Assembly: GCF_011008945.1 (NCBI RefSeq)
Contig: NZ_WYCT01000025.1
Location: 1 to 39,713, forward strand
Direction: 5' to 3'
Source: Streptomyces harenosi
GTDB lineage: Bacteria > Actinomycetota > Actinomycetes > Streptomycetales > Streptomycetaceae
Length of the DNA: 39,713 nucleotides
In this document: positions 1 through 6,998 of the stretch, one piece after another
How the letters are laid out: each line of letters opens with the position of its first letter
Position numbering within the stretch: the first letter of the stretch is position 1
Translations under genes and position numbers: made by a program
The notes under the pieces: generated by a model
The model's database searches: none
Told to the model about the DNA's origin: nothing
Seen by the model: only the letters and a program-made list of their open reading frames with translations

Positions 1-49
1 CCACCGGCCACCTCGGCCCCCGGCAACCCCCGTCTGCGACCATCCCTGC

Positions 50-805
50 GTGGACTACCCGAACGACCAGGCCCCCGGCGCCCCCGTCCGCTCCGGCATC
101 CCGGAGCACGGCCGCGTCCCGAAGTACTACGCCGTGAAGGCACGCATCGACCGGCTCGTCGGCGAGCTGGGGGAGGGCGGCCTCATCCCCACCGAACGCG
201 ACCTGGCCGAGCGGTACGGCGTCGCCCGCGAGACCGTCCGGCAGGCCGTGCGGGAGCTGGTGCTGGAGGGCAAGCTGCGGCGGCAGGGGCGCGGCACGGT
301 GGTCGCCGGCCCCAAGCTGGAGCAGCCGCTGGCGCTGGCCAGCTACACCGAGGGCGTCCGGCGCCAGGGCCGTACTCCCGGCCGTACGCTCGTCACGCTC
401 GACCGCTTCCCCTGCCCCGGGGCGCTCGCCGCCGAGACCGGACTCGAGCGCGGCGAACCCGTCTGGCACCTGGAGCGCGTGCTGCTCGCCGACGAGGAGC
501 GGGTCGGCCTGGAGAGCACGTACGTGGCCGTGGCCCGGGTGCCGCACCTGGACCGGGACTTCGACCCCGACTCCTCCTTCTACGCCTATCTGACCGGCCA
601 GGGCATCGCCTTCGGCGACGCCGACGAGCGGATCGAGACCGTCCTCGCCACCCCGCGCGAAGCCCTCCTCGTCGGCACCCCGCCCGCCCTGCCGATGCTG
701 CTCATCCACCGCGTCTCCCGGGACACCGAGGGCCGCCCGCTGGAGCGGGTGCGCACGCTCTACCGGGGCGACCGCTTCTCGTTCACCACGCATCTGAGCG
801 GCTGA
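50..805 (+). CDS. GntR-family (HutC/PhnF-type) regulator of the phosphonate cluster
   Basis: A 251-residue transcription factor. Residues about 26-88 form a GntR winged helix with the typical PTERDLAERYGVARETVRQA stretch, and residues about 95-245 look like a UTRA effector-binding domain. PhnF-type members of this subfamily sense phosphonates or related small molecules. The gene is the first of a same-strand run of phosphonate genes, so a local regulatory role is the natural inference. The GTG start has no clear ribosome-binding site and lies near the window edge, so the true start could be upstream. The gap after it holds two short palindromes that are candidate operators. Family is well supported; the effector is inferred. 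Confidence 0.85.
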   Translation: MDYPNDQAPGAPVRSGIPEHGRVPKYYAVKARIDRLVGELGEGGLIPTERDLAERYGVARETVRQAVRELVLEGKLRRQGRGTVVAGPKLEQPLALASYTEGVRRQGRTPGRTLVTLDRFPCPGALAAETGLERGEPVWHLERVLLADEERVGLESTYVAVARVPHLDRDFDPDSSFYAYLTGQGIAFGDADERIETVLATPREALLVGTPPALPMLLIHRVSRDTEGRPLERVRTLYRGDRFSFTTHLSG

Positions 806-860
806 AAATCGCCCCTTTTCGAGCCCTTTCGCCCGCCCCTGCGGATCACGAAAAGATAAC

Positions 861-892
861 GGGTCTAGCCCAAACGTGATGCCCAGTTCACG
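861..892. promoter_or_regulatory. Candidate GntR-type operators before the FAD oxidase gene
   Basis: The 142-base gap between regulator and oxidase holds two inverted repeats. One is GGGTCTAGCCC (861-871), close to the GT-N-TA-N-AC core used by HutC-type regulators. The other is CGTGA (875-879) and TCACG (888-892) separated by eight bases. Both lie 60-90 bases upstream of the oxidase start. No convincing -35/-10 pair was found. Assignment to the adjacent regulator is inference. Confidence 0.35.
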
Positions 893-947
893 CTCTCGTT
901 GACGGCCGGATTCTTCCGGTTCCTCGACACCAAGGAATGTGACGGAC

Positions 948-2072
948 GTGAGAGTGATAGTCGTCGGAGCCGGCGTGGTGGGCACCCTGCACGCCTGGCA
1001 TGCGGTGGAGCGCGGCCACGAGGTCGTACAGATCGAACGCGAGACGGAGGCACGGGGCGCGTCACTGCGCAATTTCGGCCAGATCTGGGTGAGCGGCCGG
1101 GCGGGCGGCGAGGAGCTGGAGACCGCGCTGCGGGCCCGGGAGCTGTGGGAGGAGATCGGCGGCCGGGTCCCGGCCCTCGGCTTCCGCCCCAACGGCTCCC
1201 TCACCCCCCTCCGCGGCGACCTCGAACGGGCCGTCGCCGAGGCCGCCGTGGCCCGCCCGGACGCCGCCGCCCGCGGCTACGAGCTGCTCACCGCCGACGA
1301 GGCCCGCGCCCTGAACCCCGCCCTGCGCGGCGCGTTCGACGCGGCCCTGTACTGCGAGCGGGACGCGGCCGTGGAGCCGCGCACCGCCCAGCGTGCCCTC
1401 CGCGCCGAGCTGCTGAAGTCCCCGGGCTACACCTTCCTGCCCGGCCGTGAGGTGCGCGACGTCGTCGGCGAGCACGCCGTCCGCGACGACCACGGTGACG
1501 TCCACACCGGCGACGCCGTCGTCCTGTGCACCGGGGCCTGGCTCGGCGGCCTCGTCCGCGAACTGGCCGGGCCGGACCTGCCCGTGCGCCGCGTCCGCCT
1601 CCAGATGATGCAGACCGACCCGCTCGGCGAGCCGCTGACCACCTCGGTCGCCGACGCCGACAGCTTCCGCTACTACCCCGCCTACCGCTCGCCCGCCCTG
1701 GACGAGCTCAACGCGCGGCAGCCGCAGCCGGCCACGGCCGCGGAGCACAAGATGCAGCTCCTCATGGTGCAGCGCGCCGACGGCGGCCTGACCATCGGCG
1801 ACACTCACGAGTACGAGCACCCCTTCGCCTTCGACACCCTCGAAGACCCCTACGAGCACCTCACCGGCGTCGTCGAGTCCCTCCTCGGCCGCCCCCTGCC
1901 GAGGATCCGGCGCCGCTGGGCCGGCGTCTACGCCCAGTGCACCGACCCGAGCCGGGTCGTGCACCGGCAGCGGGTGCGCGAGGGCGTGTGGCTGGTCACC
2001 GGGCCCGGCGGGCGCGGCATGACCTGCTCGCCCGCGATAGCCGAGACCACCGCGAACGAACTGGGCTGGTGA
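948..2072 (+). CDS. FAD-dependent amine oxidase of phosphonate clusters (TIGR03364 type)
   Basis: A 374-residue DAO/glycine-oxidase-fold flavoenzyme. The Rossmann motif GAGVVG is at residues 7-12, an acidic residue (E30) ends the second strand as expected for FAD ribose binding, and the C-terminus has a Gly-rich flavin-closing segment (TGPGGRGMTCSPA). This type recurs beside phosphonatase-like hydrolases and AEP transporters. The expected reaction is oxidative deamination of 2-aminoethylphosphonate or an N-methyl derivative to phosphonoacetaldehyde, supplying the next gene's substrate. I chose GTG 948 because AAGGA at 932-936 is only 2 bases from the alternative GTG at 939; that start would add three residues. 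Seven bases separate it from the next gene. Substrate is inferred from context. Confidence 0.8.
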   Translation: MRVIVVGAGVVGTLHAWHAVERGHEVVQIERETEARGASLRNFGQIWVSGRAGGEELETALRARELWEEIGGRVPALGFRPNGSLTPLRGDLERAVAEAAVARPDAAARGYELLTADEARALNPALRGAFDAALYCERDAAVEPRTAQRALRAELLKSPGYTFLPGREVRDVVGEHAVRDDHGDVHTGDAVVLCTGAWLGGLVRELAGPDLPVRRVRLQMMQTDPLGEPLTTSVADADSFRYYPAYRSPALDELNARQPQPATAAEHKMQLLMVQRADGGLTIGDTHEYEHPFAFDTLEDPYEHLTGVVESLLGRPLPRIRRRWAGVYAQCTDPSRVVHRQRVREGVWLVTGPGGRGMTCSPAIAETTANELGW

Positions 2073-2079
2073 CACCCTC

Positions 2080-2772
2080 ATGACCACGACCGACATCCGC
2101 CTCGTCGTCCTCGACATGGCCGGCACCACCGTCGCCGACGGCGGCCTCGTCGAGCGCGCCTTCGACGCCGCCGCCCGGGAACTGGGCGTCGAACCCGGCA
2201 CCGACGACCACGCCGGGAAGCTCGCCCACGTCCGCGCCACCATGGGCGAGTCCAAGATCTCCGTCTTCCGGCACCTGTTCGGCGACGAGGACCGCGCCCG
2301 GCGCGCCAACGCCGCCTTCGAGAAGGCGTACGGCGAACTCGTCGACGGCGGCCTGATCGCCCCCGTCCCCGGCGCCCGCGAGACCATCGAGGAACTGACC
2401 GCCCAGGGCCGGACCGTCGTCCTGACCACCGGGTTCGCCCGCGTCACCCAGGACGCGATCCTCGGCGCCCTCGGCTGGCAGGGCCTGGTGCCGCTCACCC
2501 TGTGCCCCGCCGACGCGGGCGGGCGCGGACGGCCGTATCCCGACATGGTGCTGGAGGCGTTCCTGCGCACCAAGGCCGCCGAGGACGTGGCGCAGGTCGC
2601 CGTCGTCGGCGACACCTCCTACGACGTGCTCAGCGGGGTGCGCGCCGGGGCCGGCCTGGTCGCCGGCGTGCGCACCGGGGCGCACGGGGACGACGCCTTC
2701 CGCGAGGCGGGCGCCACCCACGTCCTCGACTCCGTCGCCGGCCTGCCCGCCCTCCTGCGAGGGGCCGGCTGA
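2080..2772 (+). CDS. Phosphonatase-like HAD hydrolase (PhnX-like)
   Basis: A 230-residue HAD hydrolase. The nucleophile motif is DMAGTT with D12, and the usual second Asp is replaced by Ala, a hallmark of phosphonoacetaldehyde hydrolases. In the cap region M55-G56-E57-S58-K59 matches the M-G-x-x-K pattern that places the Schiff-base lysine of PhnX, so K59 is the candidate catalytic lysine. The C-terminal GDTSYD is the HAD acidic motif IV. It probably cleaves the C-P bond of phosphonoacetaldehyde to acetaldehyde and phosphate in the cytoplasm. It lies 7 bases after the oxidase, and its TGA shares one base with the next ATG, indicating translational coupling with the transporter genes. It is shorter than classical PhnX (about 270 aa), consistent with the PhnX-like clade. 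Confidence 0.82.
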   Translation: MTTTDIRLVVLDMAGTTVADGGLVERAFDAAARELGVEPGTDDHAGKLAHVRATMGESKISVFRHLFGDEDRARRANAAFEKAYGELVDGGLIAPVPGARETIEELTAQGRTVVLTTGFARVTQDAILGALGWQGLVPLTLCPADAGGRGRPYPDMVLEAFLRTKAAEDVAQVAVVGDTSYDVLSGVRAGAGLVAGVRTGAHGDDAFREAGATHVLDSVAGLPALLRGAG

Positions 2773-4055
2773 TGGCCACCAGCGCAGCCGGCGGCATCCG
2801 CTTCGACGCGGTCACCGTCGCCTACGACGGCAACGTCGTCCTCGACGCCCTCGACCTGACCGTCGCCCCCGGCGAGGTCATGGCGCTGCTCGGGCCGTCC
2901 GGATCCGGCAAGACCACCGCGCTGCGGGCGGTCGCCGGGTTCGTCCGGCCCGCCTCGGGGCGGGTCCACCTCGGCGACCGGGACGTCACCGACCTCCCGC
3001 CCCACCGGCGCGGCATCGGCATGGTCGTCCAGCAGTACGCCCTCTTCCCGCACATGCGGGTCGAGGACAACGTGGCGTTCGGGCTCAAGGCCCGCAAGGC
3101 GGACAGGTCCGAGATCCGTGCGCGCGTCGCCGAGGCGCTGGAGATGACCGGCATGGCCGCCTACGCCCGCCGCCACCCGCGCGAGCTGTCCGGCGGCCAG
3201 CAGCAGCGCGTCGCCATCGCCCGCGCCCTCGCCATCCGCCCCGCCGTCCTCCTCCTGGACGAGCCGCTGTCCGCGCTCGACGCGCGGTTGCGTTCCGGGA
3301 TGCTCGCCGAACTGGCCCGCCTCCACCGCGAACTGCCCGAGGTGTCGATCCTGTACGTCACCCACGACCAGCTCGAGGCGCTCACGCTCGCCGACCGGAT
3401 TGCGGTGATGGACAGGGCCCGCCTCCAGGCCTGCGGCACCCCGCAGGAGCTGTACCGGGCCCCGGCGAACGCGTTCACCGCGTCCTTCGTCGGCAGCGCC
3501 AACCTGCTGCCGGTGACGGTCGGCGGCACCGGGGGAGTGACCCTCGGCGGCACCCGGCTGGCCGTCGGCACGGCGGGCGCCGCGCCCGGCGCGCGGGCCA
3601 CCCTGTGCGTCCGGCCGCACCTCATCGGCCTCGGCGACGGTCCCAACCGGCTCTCCGGCACGGTCGCCGAGATCCAGTGGCGCGGCGCCACCCACCGGCT
3701 GTACGTCGACGTCGCCGGCCACCGTGTCATGGCCGACCTGCGCGAACTGCGGACCCCTCCCGCCCTCGGCGACACGGTGACCCTGCACTTCGCCCCCGAG
3801 GACGCGGTCCTGCTGCCCGCCGAAGCGGCCGGGGAGGCCACCGGAGCGGCCGGCAGGCCCGCCGGGCCGGCCGGGGACCGCACCGGACCGGCCGGGGACC
3901 CCGCCGAAACGGCCGGGACACCCGCCGGACCGGCCGACAAGCCCACCGACCCGGCCGGGACACCCACGGGACCGTCCGGGAAAGCCACCGACCCGGCCGG
4001 GACACCCGCCGACCCGTCCGACGAGCCCGCCGAGGCGGTCGGCCATGGCTGCTAG
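2772..4055 (+). CDS. Phosphonate (AEP-type) ABC transporter ATPase with repetitive C-terminal tail
   Basis: A 427-residue importer ATPase of the spermidine/iron/AEP class. Walker A GPSGSGKT is at 41-48, Q-loop Q88, signature LSGGQ 139-143, Walker B LLLD with E164, switch His H198, followed by a TOBE-like regulatory domain to about residue 355. Residues 360-415 are four exact 14-residue units rich in Pro, Ala, Gly, Asp and Thr, then a short tail; other ATPases of the class end before this. The ATG shares one base with the preceding TGA, and the gene overlaps the next start by 11 bases. It should energise uptake through the two following permeases. The upstream reading frame stays open, but the coupled ATG is the sensible start. 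Confidence 0.88.
   Translation: MATSAAGGIRFDAVTVAYDGNVVLDALDLTVAPGEVMALLGPSGSGKTTALRAVAGFVRPASGRVHLGDRDVTDLPPHRRGIGMVVQQYALFPHMRVEDNVAFGLKARKADRSEIRARVAEALEMTGMAAYARRHPRELSGGQQQRVAIARALAIRPAVLLLDEPLSALDARLRSGMLAELARLHRELPEVSILYVTHDQLEALTLADRIAVMDRARLQACGTPQELYRAPANAFTASFVGSANLLPVTVGGTGGVTLGGTRLAVGTAGAAPGARATLCVRPHLIGLGDGPNRLSGTVAEIQWRGATHRLYVDVAGHRVMADLRELRTPPALGDTVTLHFAPEDAVLLPAEAAGEATGAAGRPAGPAGDRTGPAGDPAETAGTPAGPADKPTDPAGTPTGPSGKATDPAGTPADPSDEPAEAVGHGC
3849..4016 (+). repeat. In-frame 42-bp minisatellite, four units
   Basis: Four consecutive 42-base units (3849-3890, 3891-3932, 3933-3974, 3975-4016) each encode a 14-residue peptide such as AGRPAGPAGDRTGP and ADKPTDPAGTPTGP. Unit length is a multiple of three, so copy-number change would lengthen or shorten the ATPase tail without a frameshift. 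The units are diverged from each other, so the array is not newly expanded. Confidence 0.85.
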
Positions 4056-4911
4056 CGCGACCCTCGGCCTGCCCGCCCCCGGCAAGCGGGCGGGGGTTCC
4101 GGCGTGGGTGTGGGCCCTGCCCCCGGTCGCCCTCCTGGGCCTCGTCTTCCTCTACCCCCTCGCCCTGGTCGTCCGGCAGTCCTTCCGGCCCGGCACCGGC
4201 GGCACCTCCGTCCAGCCGTACGCCGACGTGTTCGCCTCCGAGGCGTTCCGGGAGGCGCTGTGGACCACCGTGTGGCTGGCGGCGGGATCGACCGCCGGCT
4301 GCCTGGTCCTCGGGTTCGTCCTCGCGCTGGTCATCGCGTTCGTGCCGTTCCCGGGCGCGCGGGCGGTGTCCCGCTTCATCGACGTCTTCCTCTCCTTCCC
4401 GTCCTTCCTGATCACACTGGCCCTGCTGTTCATCTACGGCTCGGCCGGCATGGCCAACGGCCTGTGGACGGACGTGACGGGCGCCGCCGAGGGGCCCTTC
4501 CGGTTCCTCACCACGCCCTGGGGCGTGCTGCTCGCCGAGATCACGTACTTCACGCCGTTCGTGATGCGCCCGCTGCTCGCCGCGTTCTCCCAGGTGGACA
4601 CCGCCCAGATCGAGGCGGCCAGTTCGCTCGGCGCCCGCGCGCCCCGCATCGTCCGGCAGGTCGTCCTGCCCGAGGCGCTGCCCGCGCTCGCCGCCGGCGG
4701 CAGCCTCGTCCTCGTCCTGTGCCTCAACGAGTTCGGCATCGTCCTGTTCACCGGCGCCAAGGGCGTCACGACCCTGCCGATGCTCGTCTACGGCAAGGCG
4801 ATCCTGGAGTCCGACTACCCGGGCGCCTGCGTCGTCGCCGTCGTCAACGTCCTGATCTCCGTGGGCCTGTACGGCCTGTACCGGGTGGTGAGCCGTCGTG
4901 CTGGTGCATAG
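4045..4911 (+). CDS. Phosphonate (AEP-type) ABC transporter permease 1
   Basis: A 288-residue inner-membrane permease with about six hydrophobic segments, the first at residues 20-40. It carries the EAA coupling loop (EAASSLGARAPRIVRQVVLP) near residue 190, which docks on the ATPase. The start overlaps the ATPase end by 11 bases, and its 3' end overlaps the next permease by 14 bases, so the transporter is a tightly coupled operon. With its partner it should form the translocation pore for a phosphonate delivered by the lipoprotein encoded at 5763. Substrate is inferred from the linked oxidase and hydrolase; iron or polyamine permeases are similar in sequence. Confidence 0.85.
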   Translation: MAASATLGLPAPGKRAGVPAWVWALPPVALLGLVFLYPLALVVRQSFRPGTGGTSVQPYADVFASEAFREALWTTVWLAAGSTAGCLVLGFVLALVIAFVPFPGARAVSRFIDVFLSFPSFLITLALLFIYGSAGMANGLWTDVTGAAEGPFRFLTTPWGVLLAEITYFTPFVMRPLLAAFSQVDTAQIEAASSLGARAPRIVRQVVLPEALPALAAGGSLVLVLCLNEFGIVLFTGAKGVTTLPMLVYGKAILESDYPGACVVAVVNVLISVGLYGLYRVVSRRAGA

Positions 4912-5695
4912 CCGCAGCGCGAGGTGGGCCGTGTGGGCGGTCTTCCTCGTCCTCTTCCTGCCCCTGTTCGCCCTCCCCCTCCTCGTCGTCCTCGGCGCCT
5001 CCTTCGCCACCCACTGGTCCGGCGTCCTGCCCTCCGGCTTCACCACCGCCCACTACCAGGCCGCCACCCGCGGTGAGGCCCTCCGGGCGCTCACCACCAG
5101 CCTGGTCACCGCCGTCACCGCCAGCCTGCTCGCGCTGACCGCCGGCACCTGGGCCGCGCTCGCCGCCGCCGCGCTGAGGAAGCGGCACCGCAAGGTGATG
5201 GACGCCCTGTTCGTGCTGCCGGTCGCCGTGCCCTCCGTCGTCGTGGGCCTGGCGATCCTGGTCGCCTTCTCCCAGCCGCCGTTCCTGCTCAACGGCACCC
5301 GCTGGATCGTGATCACGGCCCACGCCGTGCTGGTCACCGCCTTCGCCCACCAGTCGGTGTCCGCGGCGCTCGCCCGCCTGGACCCGGCCTACGAACAGGC
5401 CGCCGCGTCCCTCGGCGCCAGTCCCGCCCACGTCCTGTGGCGCGTGAAGCTGCCGCTGCTGCTGCCGTCCCTGACCGCCGCGGCCGGCCTGTGCTTCGCC
5501 CTGTCGATGGGCGAGCTGAGCGCCACGATGATGCTGTACCCGCCCGACTGGACCCCGCTGCCGGTCCTCGTCCACGCGGCCACCGACCGCGGCGCCCTGT
5601 TCACCGGCTCCGCCGTCGCCGTGGTCCTGATGGCGGCGACCCTGCTGGTGCTGCTCGCGGTCTCCCGCGTCCGCACCCGAGCCTCGTACCGCTGA
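4898..5695 (+). CDS. Phosphonate (AEP-type) ABC transporter permease 2
   Basis: A 265-residue permease with about six membrane segments and an EAA-type loop (EQAAASLGASPAHVLWRVKLP) in the second half. The GTG at 4898 overlaps the upstream permease by 14 bases; GTG 4904 is an alternative. It is the second half of the heterodimeric channel. The 67-base gap to the binding protein contains two direct copies of a 16-base sequence (5694-5709, 5711-5726) and then an AGGAG-type ribosome-binding site, so the lipoprotein may be translated independently of the coupled genes upstream. Confidence 0.85.
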   Translation: MLVHSRSARWAVWAVFLVLFLPLFALPLLVVLGASFATHWSGVLPSGFTTAHYQAATRGEALRALTTSLVTAVTASLLALTAGTWAALAAAALRKRHRKVMDALFVLPVAVPSVVVGLAILVAFSQPPFLLNGTRWIVITAHAVLVTAFAHQSVSAALARLDPAYEQAAASLGASPAHVLWRVKLPLLLPSLTAAAGLCFALSMGELSATMMLYPPDWTPLPVLVHAATDRGALFTGSAVAVVLMAATLLVLLAVSRVRTRASYR

Positions 5696-5726
5696 CCACG
5701 GCGTACCGCCGACCACGGCGTACCGC
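5694..5726. repeat. 16-bp direct repeat between permease and binding protein
   Basis: Two perfect copies of GACCACGGCGTACCGC lie at 5694-5709 and 5711-5726, starting inside the permease stop codon. The period is 17 bases. No dyad symmetry is evident. It may simply be slippage duplication. Confidence 0.8.
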
Positions 5727-5762
5727 GACCCCGCCCCTCCCGTCCCAGGAGTCCATCCCGCC

Positions 5763-6845
5763 ATGCCCGGAGAAGTCATGCCCGGAAAAGCCATGCCCGC
5801 GAAGGCCCGCAAGCCGCTCGCCGCCCTCTGTGTCCTCGCCCTCCCCCTCACCGCCTGCGGTGCCGGCTCCGCCGCCTCCGACGAGAAGGTGGTCACCGTC
5901 TACAGCGCCGACGGCCTCAAGGGCGAGAACGGCGACGGCTGGTACGACCGCGTCTTCGCCGACTTCGAGAAGGAGACCGGCATCAGGGTGGAGTACGTCG
6001 AGGGCGGCTCCGGAGAGATGGTGCAGCGCGCCGTCCGCGAGAAGGCCAACCCGCAGGCCGACGTCCTCGTCACCCTCCCGCCCTTCATCCAGCAGGCCGA
6101 CGGCAAGGGCCTGCTCCAGAAGTACACCCCCGAGGGCGCCGACCAGGTCGACGGCGCCGGCAAGGCCGCGAACGGCACCTGGACCGCCGTCGTGAACAAC
6201 TACTTCGGGTTCGTCTACAACAAGAAGGAGCTGAAGCGGCCCCCCACCACCTGGGAGGAACTGCTCGACGGGAAGTACCGCAACAAGCTCCAGTACTCCA
6301 CCCCGGGCGTCGCCGGCGACGGCACCGCCGTCCTCATCAAGGCCATGCACGACTTCGGCGGCGAGAAGCAGGCCATGGAGTACCTCGGGAAGCTCCAGGC
6401 CAACAACGTCGGCCCGTCCGCGTCCACCGGCAAACTCGCCCCCAAGGTCGACAAGGGCGAACTGCTCGTCGCCAACGGCGACGTCCAGATGAACTACGCC
6501 CAGTCCAAGACCATGCCGAACCTCGGCATCTGGTTCCCGGCCCGGGAGCACGGCGAGCCCACCACCTTCGCCCTGCCGTACGCGGCCGGCCTGGTCACCG
6601 GGGCCCCGCACGGCGAGAACGGCCGCAAGCTCCTGGACCACCTGCTCGGACGGAAGGCGCAGGCGCAGGTCAGCGAGATCGGCGGCGGCTTCGCGGCCCG
6701 CCGGGACGTCGAGGCCACCGATGCCGACGCCCGCGCGCTCGCCGAGCTGATGGACGGCGTGGAGGTCTTCGAACCCGACTGGGCCGCCATCGCCAGCAAC
6801 CTGTCGTCCCACATCGAGGCCTGGAAGTCGGCCACCGGCGGCTGA
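5763..6845 (+). CDS. Phosphonate (AEP-type) substrate-binding lipoprotein
   Basis: A 360-residue extracellular solute-binding protein. A lipoprotein signal ends in the lipobox LTAC, making C32 the lipidated residue; the rest has the two-lobed fold expected of iron/AEP-type binding proteins (VVTVYSADGLKG at the mature start, later GSGEMVQR). It should capture the phosphonate outside the membrane and pass it to the two permeases. The N-terminus has three near-identical Met-Pro starts (residues 1, 6 and 11) created by a short tandem duplication, so the exact start is uncertain; 5763 has AGGAG upstream at about 11 bases. The order ATPase-permease-permease-binding protein closes the transporter set. 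Confidence 0.85.
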   Translation: MPGEVMPGKAMPAKARKPLAALCVLALPLTACGAGSAASDEKVVTVYSADGLKGENGDGWYDRVFADFEKETGIRVEYVEGGSGEMVQRAVREKANPQADVLVTLPPFIQQADGKGLLQKYTPEGADQVDGAGKAANGTWTAVVNNYFGFVYNKKELKRPPTTWEELLDGKYRNKLQYSTPGVAGDGTAVLIKAMHDFGGEKQAMEYLGKLQANNVGPSASTGKLAPKVDKGELLVANGDVQMNYAQSKTMPNLGIWFPAREHGEPTTFALPYAAGLVTGAPHGENGRKLLDHLLGRKAQAQVSEIGGGFAARRDVEATDADARALAELMDGVEVFEPDWAAIASNLSSHIEAWKSATGG

Positions 6846-6851
6846 GTCCCT

Positions 6852-6969
6852 TCCGGATCACCCGCACCCGTCCGGATCACCCGCACCACCGCAGCGCGAC
6901 CACCGCACCACCGCAGCGCGACCACCGCACCACCGCAGCGCGACCACCGCACCGCCCCAGCACGACCAC
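6852..6969. repeat. Intergenic tandem repeats (19-bp period x2, then 22-bp x4)
   Basis: Downstream of the binding protein a 17-base sequence (TCCGGATCACCCGCACC) occurs at 6852-6868 and 6871-6887. From 6882 there are three identical 22-base units (6882-6903, 6904-6925, 6926-6947) and a diverged fourth (6948-6969), built around CACCGCAGCGCGACCAC. The array lies 30-145 bases upstream of the phosphodiesterase start. A 22-base period is about two helical turns, so bound proteins would sit on one face. Confidence 0.85.
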
Positions 6970-6998
6970 CGCATACCCCTACGCCACCGGAGTATCAC

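Noticed and set aside
898..927. TTGACG at 899-904 as -35 of the oxidase operon
   Set aside because: No acceptable -10 lies 16-19 bases downstream.
1062..2615. Long antisense frame under the oxidase and phosphonatase genes
   Set aside because: The opposite strand carries two well-defined enzymes; the antisense product is Arg/Ala/Gly low complexity.
6882..6969. Possible CRISPR array
   Set aside because: Units are directly abutting with no spacers and no cas genes are nearby.
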